Source: an uncultured Clostridia bacterium (lineage in GTDB: Bacteria > Bacillota > Clostridia > Oscillospirales > CAG-272). From it: a stretch of DNA of 16,520 bases. Position 1 is the stretch's first letter. Each line of letters begins with the position of its first letter. This document shows positions 1-6,390 of the stretch, piece by piece. The position numbers and the translations under genes are program-made. Location of the stretch: contig CALAXC010000177.1 of assembly GCA_937894775.1 (NCBI GenBank), positions 1-16,520 on the forward strand. Direction: 5' to 3'. The notes below the pieces were generated by a model. It was not told where the DNA came from, did no database searches, and was given only the letters and a program-made list of their open reading frames with translations.

Positions 1-257
1 AAATTAAAAAATCCTCATCAAGTGTTTTCGCCAACATTTCCGAAGCGCAATATCCGCAAAGTCTTGCCGATATGCTTTCAAAATTTGAGATTGCACGCAA
101 AGAATGTATGGAAACCGAAAGTTGGCTCAAATTGATTTTTTCGTCTGGAAGTATTGATGAAAAAGCCTTTAAGAAATACCGTAATCTCTGTGGCAGAATA
201 CGCAGGATCTTGACATCCTCTTGTATTACAATTGAAAACAAAATGAAGCAAGGTTGA
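1..257 (+). CDS. Four-helix-bundle protein (S23/IVP/Avd-like), 3' part only
   Basis: The frame is open from base 3, the first complete codon, with no start in the window, so this is the C-terminal part (about 84 residues) of a longer gene. The visible protein carries the hallmarks of the family first found in 23S rRNA intervening sequences: SSSVFANISEAQ near the beginning (family pattern S..aNIaEa), then ARKECMETESWLKL (family pattern ke..EteyWL.l), then a final helix ending near ILTSSCITI. These would be helices 2-4 of the bundle. Known members are small DNA- or RNA-associated proteins, mostly of unknown role; one branch, Avd, works with the reverse transcriptase of diversity-generating retroelements. 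Nothing visible says which branch this is, because the upstream neighbours lie outside the window. The stop codon sits inside the stem of its own terminator. Family call fairly sure, function unknown. Confidence 0.75.
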   Translation, partial: IKKSSSSVFANISEAQYPQSLADMLSKFEIARKECMETESWLKLIFSSGSIDEKAFKKYRNLCGRIRRILTSSCITIENKMKQG

Positions 258-273
258 AAAACCTTGCTTTTTT
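246..273 (+). terminator. Rho-independent terminator of the four-helix-bundle gene
   Basis: A perfect 10-bp stem, AAGCAAGGTT (246-255) with AACCTTGCTT (260-269), closes a GAAA loop and runs into a T tract (268-273). The TGA stop of the upstream gene (255-257) lies in the stem and loop, so stop and terminator overlap. Confidence 0.88.
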
Positions 274-274
274 A

Positions 275-432
275 GTGGGTTCGGGCTTCTGCCCGATTCT
301 GTCCCGGCGTGGGCGGAGGGACGGTGCGAGATGGGCGCCGCCAAATGGCGGTGGACGTCCACGCGCTATGCTTGCCCCAGACGCAAGTGTCGAGAAAGCG
401 GAAAAAGATACAATCCAAGGATTGCTTGGATT
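275..432. repeat. GC-rich block of successive hairpins, probable dispersed non-coding element
   Basis: This stretch between the terminator and the XRE promoter is much richer in GC than its surroundings and consists of a run of inverted repeats: TCGGGC/GCCCGA (281-286 with 291-296), GTCCC/GGGAC (301-305 with 318-322), CCGCC/GGCGG (338-342 with 347-351), the perfect 12-base palindrome GTGGACGTCCAC (351-362), and AATCCAAG/CTTGGATT (412-419 with 425-432). An open frame crosses it (254-448), but it could only start at a TTG inside the terminator stem and has no ribosome site. The density of hairpins suggests a repeated palindromic element or a structured RNA. That reading is inference, since only one copy is visible here. 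Confidence 0.45.
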
Positions 433-451
433 TGAAACAACGAATTGATAA

Positions 452-480
452 TTGTTTTTTTCACAAACATGTGCTATAAT
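452..480 (+). promoter_or_regulatory. Sigma-A promoter of the XRE regulator gene
   Basis: The -35 box is TTGTTT (452-457), the spacer is 17 bp, and the -10 box is a perfect TATAAT (475-480) preceded by TGC, an extended -10. Transcription would start near 487, about 30 bases before the ATG at 519. Confidence 0.8.
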
Positions 481-484
481 ATAA

Positions 485-496
485 TCACACCGGTGA
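485..496. promoter_or_regulatory. Candidate operator palindrome at the start of the XRE transcript
   Basis: CACCGGTG (488-495) is a perfect palindrome lying at the predicted transcription start, inside the looser inverted pair TCAC...GTGA (485-496). A second small inverted repeat, CACA/TGTG (462-465 with 470-473), sits in the promoter spacer. XRE regulators often bind such sites to control themselves, so either could be an autoregulatory operator. No second copy supports this, so it stays a suggestion. Confidence 0.25.
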
Positions 497-518
497 AATG
501 AATTTTGGAGGTGCTTTT

Positions 519-1700
519 ATGCAACTTGATTTAGGACAAAAAATACGCGAACTGCGTCGGCGAGATGGACGCACACAAGAAGCACTTGCCGAGGCTATCG
601 GAGTGACATCGCAGGCGGTTTCTCGCTGGGAAGCCAATGGTGGTTACCCCGACATGGAAATGATTCCGTCTATTGCTAATTATTTTGGCATTTCAATTGA
701 CGAACTCTTTGGCTACAACAATGAGCGTTCAAAGAAGATTGACGAGTTAGCTGCAAAGATCGATCAAATGAATTTTCAAAACAACGGAGTAGATATTAAC
801 ATCGATGAATGTATTTCTCTTGCAAGGAATGCGTTAATCGAATTTCCGGGTAATGAAAAAATCATGCTGTGCCTTGCTTCGGTACTGTACAATGCAGGAT
901 ATGTTCGTTATGGTGAATGTCATTTATCCGATGATGAAGGTTATGATGTTTTGGATATTGAAAAACATCGTACCTACTCCGAATGGAAAGAAGCAATATC
1001 TCTTTATGAGAAATTGTTAAAAACCATGGAAAACGGAGAACCTCGCCATCGTGTAATCCGCGAGCTCACCCAGCTGTACTTGAATACCGGCGAACACACA
1101 CGAGCACTTGAAGTGATTGAATCTGCCCCAAATATTTACGGAACAAGGGAATTTCTCAAAGCCAAGGCAGTAGACGGAAAGAAACGTGCCGAGACTTACG
1201 GCGAGGCGTTGCTAAAAACAGTCAGAGCTTGTTCTGAGCTTATGGTCAGCGGTGTACTCGCCAATGAAAAGAATCTGTCTGTAGCAGAAAAAGTGCAAAT
1301 CCTGCGAAATGCTATCGAAATATTTAATACTATTTGCACCGACGGTAATTGCGGCTTGCACCATTCCTATATTGCGCGCGTCTACACATTGCTTTCCCTG
1401 TATCTATGGTTGGACGGTAAAAAGGACGATGCATTTATGGCTTTGGACGCTGCACTTCTGCACTTCAAACGCTTTGATGAGTGCCGTATCAAGCGTACAG
1501 GATACTATACTGCACCGCTTATTAAATTAGTTCAGTATGAAATGTGTAAAAACGATTCGGATGTTGATTTGCCGATTGAAACATCTCACATGAGCCTTGC
1601 GGAAGATTGGCCTTGGTGGAGTGTTTCCGAATATGAGATTGTGAAACCCGAAATCCAAGCAGATCACCGATGGAATGAATGGGTGTCCAAATTACAGTAA
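519..1700 (+). CDS. XRE-family transcriptional regulator with helical TPR-like C-terminal domain
   Basis: A 393-residue protein. Residues about 5-62 form a Cro/C1-type helix-turn-helix: LGQKIRELRRRDGRTQEALA, then GVTSQAVSRWEAN as the recognition-helix region, then PDMEMIPSIANYFGISIDEL. Residues about 90-320 are mainly amphipathic helices resembling tetratricopeptide repeats (for example ALIEFPGNEKIMLCLASVLY and VIRELTQLYLNTGEHTRALEV). The end is Trp-rich (DWPWWSVSEYE). Family knowledge: such proteins are cytoplasmic DNA-binding regulators whose C-terminal domain may sense a peptide, small ligand or partner. Target genes and ligand cannot be read from the sequence. The ATG at 519 is chosen over the ATG at 498 because GGAGG (507-511) lies 7 nt before it and the helix-turn-helix begins just after it; the 498 start would lie upstream of this ribosome site. 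The gene has its own promoter and terminator and is a single-gene unit converging on pnuC. Confidence 0.85.
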   Translation: MQLDLGQKIRELRRRDGRTQEALAEAIGVTSQAVSRWEANGGYPDMEMIPSIANYFGISIDELFGYNNERSKKIDELAAKIDQMNFQNNGVDINIDECISLARNALIEFPGNEKIMLCLASVLYNAGYVRYGECHLSDDEGYDVLDIEKHRTYSEWKEAISLYEKLLKTMENGEPRHRVIRELTQLYLNTGEHTRALEVIESAPNIYGTREFLKAKAVDGKKRAETYGEALLKTVRACSELMVSGVLANEKNLSVAEKVQILRNAIEIFNTICTDGNCGLHHSYIARVYTLLSLYLWLDGKKDDAFMALDAALLHFKRFDECRIKRTGYYTAPLIKLVQYEMCKNDSDVDLPIETSHMSLAEDWPWWSVSEYEIVKPEIQADHRWNEWVSKLQ

Positions 1701-1713
1701 TAATTCTACTCTC

Positions 1714-1740
1714 GCCCCGCCTCGCGCGGGGCTTTTCTTT
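1714..1740 (+). terminator. Rho-independent terminator of the XRE regulator gene
   Basis: A 7-bp GC-only stem, GCCCCGC (1714-1720) with GCGGGGC (1726-1732), around a 5-base loop, followed by TTTTCTTT. It begins 13 bases after the stop codon. Confidence 0.88.
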
Positions 1741-1791
1741 GTTTTCTGCACATCAAAATCTCGGTTCGGACATCTAATCGAACGCTTCACC

Positions 1792-1833
1792 AAAAAACAA
1801 CCTAAATCGATTTTTCGATTTAGGTTGTTTTTT
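1792..1833. terminator. Bidirectional terminator between the convergent units
   Basis: A perfect 19-bp stem (1792-1810 with 1815-1833) closes a TTTT loop. The stem begins with six A and ends with six T, so each strand reads a stem followed by a U run. It can stop both plus-strand transcription from the XRE gene and minus-strand transcription leaving pnuC, and it is the only good terminator seen for the long minus-strand operon. Confidence 0.85.
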
Positions 1834-1886
1834 ATTCAAGACCGAAGGGCTTGCGTATGGAATTGCGGGTTGTCCGCAAATGGCAT

Positions 1887-1907
1887 CAGCCGTTAGGCTG
1901 TGTTTTT
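1887..1907 (+). terminator. Third terminator-like hairpin, plus-strand orientation
   Basis: CAGCC (1887-1891) pairs with GGCTG (1896-1900) around GTTA, followed by TGTTTTT and further T-rich sequence reaching the pnuC stop codon. A neighbouring hairpin, TTGCGG/CCGCAA (1863-1868 with 1874-1879), lies just upstream. In this orientation it would stop plus-strand transcription before it runs antisense into pnuC. Confidence 0.5.
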
Positions 1908-1913
1908 CGTTTT

Positions 1914-2612
1914 TTATTTTATAGCGTTTTGCTTTTTGAATATTTTTTTCCAGTTTATAAATCCGTAAATATCATTCGCTAAAAATGCTATAAAGCATAC
2001 TGTTACAGATAGGTATGAGATGTTTACCGTTGAAGCCAATACCCACAAAATGATCAAAACGATATCGTTTGCCGCATAGGCTAAAGCATAATAAGGACTT
2101 CGCTTGAACATAAGAAATGATGCTGCAAAGCTCGTAGCTACAGATATAGTGCTTACAAAAAGATTAGCCGTGTTCAGTGCTTTAAGAATAAAATAAAAAG
2201 CAAAGGTTACCGAAAAGGTAAGTAAACACATAATAATGATGTCTGATCTTTTTAAAACGCTTATTCTTACTTCGGCACTTTTACCTTTATCATAGGGATT
2301 TTTAAGCCAGGAAATAAGTGAAAAAACTGCCATAGGTAAGGTCATACACACGTATGTGATCAATTCTCCGTAGTATGTGAATTTAAAAGAAATTATACCG
2401 TAGAGAATACTGAAAACAATTATGATCGCTTGACCTATAGGGTGTCCCTTTGCGCAGAATATTAATGAAGTGACGCCTAAAAGGGAAGCTGTCAGCGAAA
2501 GAAAGCCTTTTCTGTCAAATATACAGAAAAACACTGTTATCAGGATCACAGAGGAAAGCCAGAGAATGATCTCGCCCTTTGAAAAATATGATAGTGCTTT
2601 TTTTATTTTCAT
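1914..2612 (-). CDS. pnuC: PnuC-family vitamin (nicotinamide riboside) transporter
   Basis: A 232-residue membrane protein with seven to eight hydrophobic segments and a lysine-rich C-terminus. PnuC-family signatures are visible: GHPIGQAIIIVFSILYGIIS with YYGE (about 56-83), PMAVFSLISWLKNP (93-106), LAYAANDIVLIILW (177-190) and the closing NDIYGFINW (213-221). PnuC proteins let nicotinamide riboside diffuse through the cytoplasmic membrane, with trapping by phosphorylation inside; relatives carry thiamine or riboflavin, so the exact substrate is uncertain. It is the last gene of the aro operon, with 5 bases between the queH stop and its ATG. No Shine-Dalgarno sequence is seen before the ATG (AACAAGATATAATACAT), so it may depend on translational coupling to queH. 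Confident about the family, moderate about the substrate. Confidence 0.85.
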   Translation of the reverse strand: MKIKKALSYFSKGEIILWLSSVILITVFFCIFDRKGFLSLTASLLGVTSLIFCAKGHPIGQAIIIVFSILYGIISFKFTYYGELITYVCMTLPMAVFSLISWLKNPYDKGKSAEVRISVLKRSDIIIMCLLTFSVTFAFYFILKALNTANLFVSTISVATSFAASFLMFKRSPYYALAYAANDIVLIILWVLASTVNISYLSVTVCFIAFLANDIYGFINWKKIFKKQNAIK

Positions 2613-2617
2613 ATGTA

Positions 2618-3256
2618 TTATATCTTGTTTAATGAATCTCTTTTTGAAAATTCACAACCGCAATAATTTTGTCTGTAAAGGTTGTATTGCTCTGAAAGTT
2701 CGCAGGAACGTTTGTATCCGTTTTTCTTTTTAAAATCCGAAAAAAGATATTTTACACCTGCCGCATCGCCTTCTTCTTTACCTATCGTATTTAACCATTC
2801 TGCGTTTTTATACGGACTTATCGACAGTGTAGTGCAGAAGTAATCAAAGCTTTGCTCTTTTGCTATTTCTGCGGTACGCGCAAGACGTAAGCGATAACAG
2901 CTTTTACAGCGTTCTCCGCCTTCTTTAATATCTTCCAAGCCTTTTGACATAGAGTAAAATTCATTTGGATCATAAGGAAGAGTTATTATTTTTACCGTTT
3001 GATTGAGAGGCATTTCGTCTATAAGACGGTAAAGCTCGCTTTCTCTGAAATCAAATTCCTCTTTTGAGGTTATATTGGGATTGTAAAATAAAACAGTTAT
3101 ATCAAAATGCTCCGAAAGATATTCCAGCACGTAGCTTGAACAAGGAGCACAGCAAGCATGAAGAAGCAGAGTAGGGCGCAGCCCTGCTTTTTTATTTTCT
3201 TTTATTAGATCGTCAAGAATAAGCGCGTAGTTGATTTTTTGCTTTGCGTTTTCCAA
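2618..3256 (-). CDS. queH: Epoxyqueuosine reductase QueH
   Basis: QueH (formerly DUF208) carries out the last step of queuosine synthesis, reducing epoxyqueuosine to queuosine in the wobble position of tRNAs with GUN anticodons. It is a metal and iron-sulfur enzyme unrelated to the cobalamin-dependent QueG. Of 212 residues, the visible signatures are LLLHACCAPCSSYVLEYL (30-47, Cys35, Cys36, Cys39), ERCKSCYRLRL (115-125, Cys117, Cys120), TTLSISPYKN (142-151), KRSCELS (182-188) and YCGCEFS (198-204, Cys199, Cys201). All expected cysteines are present. The start is a UUG: GAGG lies 7 nt before it, overlaps the stop of the upstream gene, and there is no nearby ATG. It follows the small winged-helix gene by 9 bases in the aro operon. 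Position at the end of an amino-acid operon probably reflects co-transcription rather than pathway. Confidence 0.93.
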   Translation of the reverse strand: MENAKQKINYALILDDLIKENKKAGLRPTLLLHACCAPCSSYVLEYLSEHFDITVLFYNPNITSKEEFDFRESELYRLIDEMPLNQTVKIITLPYDPNEFYSMSKGLEDIKEGGERCKSCYRLRLARTAEIAKEQSFDYFCTTLSISPYKNAEWLNTIGKEEGDAAGVKYLFSDFKKKNGYKRSCELSEQYNLYRQNYCGCEFSKRDSLNKI

Positions 3257-3265
3257 GTCTGTACC

Positions 3266-3538
3266 TCACATATAAGGATTTATGATATATTTTTCATCTT
3301 CAAAAAGAACAAGCTTTCTGTCGCTTATTGCAATAGCTTTTTTGTTTATTGAATTGATATGTACAGCAACATTTCCGCGACTTACTCCGTCATTAAGTAC
3401 TGAAAGAAGCTCATCTATCGTCTTGCCTTTTGATTCGGCAATTGATAAGAGTAAATTTCTTTCGGAAGGAGAAAGCTTCAGCGGATATCCTATCAAATAA
3501 ACCTTTTTACCGTTGATACTTAAAAAATTTACGTTCAT
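3266..3538 (-). CDS. Small stand-alone winged-helix protein, OmpR/PhoB C-terminal-like
   Basis: A 90-residue protein with no receiver domain or other partner domain. The order of elements resembles the OmpR/PhoB effector domain: a short N-terminal sheet (NVNFLSINGKKVYLIGYP), LKLSPSERNLLLSIAESKG as helix 1, TIDELLSVL as helix 2, SRGNVAVHINSINKKAIAI as the recognition helix (family pattern R.V.VHI..LRkK), then a beta hairpin with VLFEDEKYIINPY in place of the usual I.TV.G.GY.L. It could be a DNA-binding regulator, perhaps of this operon, or a degenerate domain with another use. It lies between aroQ (12 bases) and queH (9 bases). The ribosome site is weak (GGTAAG). The call rests on pattern likeness only. 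Confidence 0.6.
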   Translation of the reverse strand: MNVNFLSINGKKVYLIGYPLKLSPSERNLLLSIAESKGKTIDELLSVLNDGVSRGNVAVHINSINKKAIAISDRKLVLFEDEKYIINPYM

Positions 3539-3550
3539 AGTCTTACCGTA

Positions 3551-3973
3551 TCAGTTTTTAAAAAATTTCAAAGCTTCCTTATATCCTTCAAAACCAAGTC
3601 CGCAAATAGTTTTCTTTGCGATAAGGGAAATGTAGGAGTGCTTTCTGAATTCTTCGCGTGAGTTTATATCCGAAAGATGCACCTCGACAGTAGGAATGGC
3701 TACAGCCTTCAGCGCATCAAGAATAGCAACACTTGTATGAGTATAGGCTGCGGGATTTATTACAATTCCGTCGTATTGCTTATATGCGGCTTGAATCGTG
3801 TCAACGATAGCTCCTTCGTGATTTGACTGATAAAGTGTTACGTCGATATCAAGCTCGTCTGCAGAATCTTTAATGAATTTTTCAAGCGCAGAAAATGTTT
3901 GTGAGCCATAGATGTCGGGTTCTCTTATGCCAAGCATATTGAGATTTGGTCCGTTTATAACGAGTATTTTCAT
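3551..3973 (-). CDS. aroQ: 3-Dehydroquinate dehydratase, type II
   Basis: It dehydrates 3-dehydroquinate to 3-dehydroshikimate, shikimate step 3, in the cytoplasm; the type II enzyme works as a dodecamer and is unrelated to type I AroD. The protein has 140 residues, a typical length. Signatures: INGPNLNMLGIREPDIYG (6-23) with the catalytic Tyr22 and Arg17, QSNHEGAIVD (the His-Glu pair), NPAAYTHTSVAILDAL (the Asn that holds substrate) and EVHLSDINSREEFRKHS (active-site His). The ATG has AAGGAG 5 nt upstream. It starts 13 bases after the aroE-aroK fusion. Confidence 0.97.
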   Translation of the reverse strand: MKILVINGPNLNMLGIREPDIYGSQTFSALEKFIKDSADELDIDVTLYQSNHEGAIVDTIQAAYKQYDGIVINPAAYTHTSVAILDALKAVAIPTVEVHLSDINSREEFRKHSYISLIAKKTICGLGFEGYKEALKFFKN

Positions 3974-3986
3974 AAAAGCTCCTTTG

Positions 3987-5234
3987 CTATTTTGAATAGG
4001 AATTAAGTTCGGAAATTATTTTGTCTACCGTAATTTCAAGCGAATCATTGTTGTCGGTCACGATGTCGGCAAATCTGAAATATGCCTCCTTGCGACGTTC
4101 GTAAAGCTCTTGTAAAGCGCCTGCTTTTGAAAGAGGTCTGCCCTCGGTTGAAAGCTTATCGATATCACGTTCAATGAAAATAATTATTCCGTTCTGATGT
4201 AACGAGGGATAGTTTTCTTTTCGTGTAACGGCTCCGCCGCCTGTCGCTATAACAGCTCCGCTCATCTTTCCGAGAGAGGCAATAACTTCTTGCTCCATAA
4301 GACGGAATTTATCCTCGCCAAGCGACGTTATCGCGGTGGCAGGTGTAATTCCGTGCATTTTTTCAAATTCTTCGTCTGCGTCAAAAAAAGGACGCTCGAG
4401 CTTGCTCGCAAGAATATCTCCAACCGAACTTTTTCCCGAAGAAGGCATACCGATAAGAATAATATTTTGTGTGCTTAATGCTATTTTTGAAATTATTTTC
4501 TCGGTAGTGTCTTTGTCGAATTTTTCACCCGTGAATATCTCTGCACCTTTTACAGCTTGAGCTACGAGCATCGAAAGACCTCCGATCGCAGTAATTCCTT
4601 TTTCTTCTGCATTGAGCATTATTTCGGTGTGCATAGGATTGTAAACTATGTCAAGCACAGCTTCGAGTGAATCAAACAGGGAAATATCAGTTACCGCTTT
4701 TCGGTTGTTGGGATACATTCCAACGGGTGTTGCGTTGACTATTACGGAAGCATCTGAGTGAAGAGAAACATATTCCTTTGTGTTATCCTCTATGCCGATA
4801 GAAACTATTGAACCTGCTTTTTTGTCTTCAAGAACGGCGCGCAGTGCAACCGATGCACCGCCCGTGCCGAAAAGGACTACTTTTTTTCCTTTAATATCGA
4901 CGCCTGAGGATTCCAGCATATATTCAAATCCAAAATAATCGGTATTGTAGCCGTAAAGCTTTCCGTTCTTTTTGATAATAAGATTAACAGCACCGATAAC
5001 TTTCGCTTCGGGTGATATATAATCAAGAAAGGGAATGACCGCTTTTTTGTAGGGGATCGTTACGTTCCACGCATCGAGATCATTGTTCTTCATAAAAGAT
5101 TCAAGATCATCGGGCGCGACCTCGTAAATATCATAGGAATAGTCGCAAAGATAACTGTGGATAAAAGGAGAAAAGCTGTGTGAAAGATGCTCTCCTAAGA
5201 TCCCGCATTTTTTATCTGAAAATCCGAGCTTCAT
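3987..5234 (-). CDS. aroE/aroK: Bifunctional shikimate dehydrogenase / shikimate kinase
   Basis: A 415-residue fusion covering two consecutive steps: reduction of 3-dehydroshikimate and phosphorylation of shikimate. Residues 1-250 are AroE: SHSFSPFIH (18-26) binds substrate, NVTIPYK (57-63) carries the catalytic Lys63, NTD (97-99) the partner Asp, GTGGAS (123-128) the nucleotide loop, NATPVGM (168-173 region) and GGLSMLVAQA (218-227). Residues about 255-415 are AroK: Walker A GMPSSGKSS (262-270), FFDADEEF (Asp285, Asp287), KFRLME (Arg311), TGGGAV (331-336) and the lid GRPLSK (365-370, Arg366). Oddity: the usual NRT NADP clamp after GTGGAS is missing (SIGIEDNTKEY instead), and this section is shorter than in E. 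coli AroE. The ATG follows directly on the pheA stop (TAAATG), with GGAGG 8 nt upstream inside pheA. Confidence 0.96.
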   Translation of the reverse strand: MKLGFSDKKCGILGEHLSHSFSPFIHSYLCDYSYDIYEVAPDDLESFMKNNDLDAWNVTIPYKKAVIPFLDYISPEAKVIGAVNLIIKKNGKLYGYNTDYFGFEYMLESSGVDIKGKKVVLFGTGGASVALRAVLEDKKAGSIVSIGIEDNTKEYVSLHSDASVIVNATPVGMYPNNRKAVTDISLFDSLEAVLDIVYNPMHTEIMLNAEEKGITAIGGLSMLVAQAVKGAEIFTGEKFDKDTTEKIISKIALSTQNIILIGMPSSGKSSVGDILASKLERPFFDADEEFEKMHGITPATAITSLGEDKFRLMEQEVIASLGKMSGAVIATGGGAVTRKENYPSLHQNGIIIFIERDIDKLSTEGRPLSKAGALQELYERRKEAYFRFADIVTDNNDSLEITVDKIISELNSYSK

Positions 5235-6380
5235 TTAAAACACCTCCGAGTAAGAACCAAAGAAAGTAAATTCATCACATTCTGTTTCAAGTGCGGTAAA
5301 TAGCTGACTAAGAATCGGTGAATATACAGATACTTCGATATCGAAATAAAACATAAATTCAAAATCTCTGTCGGGAATAGGACGTGATTCAAGCTTTAAG
5401 AGGTTTATTCCTAAAGCGTTGAACCAAGATAAGATCCTGTAAAGAGAACCGGGCTTATGCGGAGTTACCAGCATAAGCGAAATGCGGTCTGACCCGGGAT
5501 ATATCTCGGTCTTGTTTGTTATACAGATAAAACGTGTGTGATTGTTTCCGTTGTCCTGAGCGGCGTTTACAAGTGTGTCAAGGGAATAAAGAGAAGCGCA
5601 GATAGGCGAAGATAAGGATGCTACGTCATTTCTTTGCGATCTTGCGACCATTTCTGCCGCTTTTGCGGTGTTTTCTACGGGAGTTATCTTTACGTCACTT
5701 CCGAGAGAAGCAAGAAATTCCGAGCATTGACTTATTGCTTGCTCGTGAGAATATATTTCTTTTATATCCGAAAGCTTAGCACCTTTTTTTGCAAGGAGCG
5801 AGTGATTTATTTTAATTCGTACCGAACGAACTATTTTGAAATTCTTGTCCTTCATAAGGTCATATACTTTTTTTACCGAGCCTGCCGTACTGTTTTCTAT
5901 CGGTATTACTCCGTATCTGCACATGCCCGAGTCTATCGCATCAAAAATTTTCTCCCAATTCGAAAAAAACATTATGTCGGGAGCATTAAAGAGCTTTTCG
6001 GCTGCGATCTGCGAATATGCGCCTTCCACTCCTTGACAGGCAACCGAAGCACGTTTTGGAAAGAGCTTGGGTGTGTTTTCAAGAGCAACGGAGATCTCTT
6101 TTGAAACCGAAGAGCTTTCATTCATCGCTTTGTATTGATATGAACGGGAAAGCTCGAGTATAGTTGAATAGAGTGTTCTCGTGTAATCTTCAAACTCTTC
6201 ACCCGAAAGCTCGGATATTTTGTTGAGAAGCGCTCTTTCTCTTGAGGCATCGAGAATAGGCAACTGATTTTTTTGCTTATATTCTGCAACTTGAGCGGAG
6301 CAGTTCATTCTGCGTATAAAGAGTGATACCAGCTCTCTGTCTATAGAATCTATTTCTTGTCTTATTTCATTAAGTTCCAT
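5235..6380 (-). CDS. pheA: Chorismate mutase / prephenate dehydratase (P-protein)
   Basis: It converts chorismate to prephenate and prephenate to phenylpyruvate, the committed route to phenylalanine. The 381 residues show the classic order. Residues 1-85 are an AroQ-class chorismate mutase (NEIRQEIDSIDRELVSLFIRR, then VAEYKQKNQLPI). Residues about 111-288 are the dehydratase (ACQGVEGAYSQIAAEKLF, YGVIPIENSTAGSV, and NHTRF with the catalytic TRF triplet at 282-284). Residues about 298-378 are an ACT domain (HKPGSLYRIL, KLESRP at 329-334) that normally binds Phe for feedback inhibition. So control by Phe at the enzyme level is likely. The ATG at 6380 has AGGAG 6 nt upstream; the longer frame, starting at 6440, would run back into aroC and is rejected. 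It begins 10 bases after the aroC stop. Confidence 0.96.
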   Translation of the reverse strand: MELNEIRQEIDSIDRELVSLFIRRMNCSAQVAEYKQKNQLPILDASRERALLNKISELSGEEFEDYTRTLYSTILELSRSYQYKAMNESSSVSKEISVALENTPKLFPKRASVACQGVEGAYSQIAAEKLFNAPDIMFFSNWEKIFDAIDSGMCRYGVIPIENSTAGSVKKVYDLMKDKNFKIVRSVRIKINHSLLAKKGAKLSDIKEIYSHEQAISQCSEFLASLGSDVKITPVENTAKAAEMVARSQRNDVASLSSPICASLYSLDTLVNAAQDNGNNHTRFICITNKTEIYPGSDRISLMLVTPHKPGSLYRILSWFNALGINLLKLESRPIPDRDFEFMFYFDIEVSVYSPILSQLFTALETECDEFTFFGSYSEVF

Positions 6381-6390
6381 ATTAACTCCT

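Noticed and set aside
78..362. Minus-strand open frame opposite the four-helix-bundle gene
   Set aside because: It overlaps a gene with clear family motifs on the other strand, crosses a terminator, and has no recognisable features.
254..448. Open frame of 64 codons through the GC-rich hairpin block
   Set aside because: Its only start is a TTG inside the terminator stem, it has no ribosome site, and the composition comes from palindromes. Kept as a repeat-like element instead.
1675..1896. 73-codon plus-strand frame after the XRE gene
   Set aside because: It runs through two terminator hairpins and overlaps the end of the XRE gene; not coding.
2617..2645. Possible internal promoter for pnuC (TATAAT at 2622-2617 on the minus strand)
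   Set aside because: No -35 box at 16-18 bp, and the hexamer would leave almost no leader before the ATG.
5634..6104. 156-codon plus-strand frame inside pheA
   Set aside because: Shadow of a well-supported gene; rich in Phe, Tyr, Cys and Arg as expected for an antisense frame.
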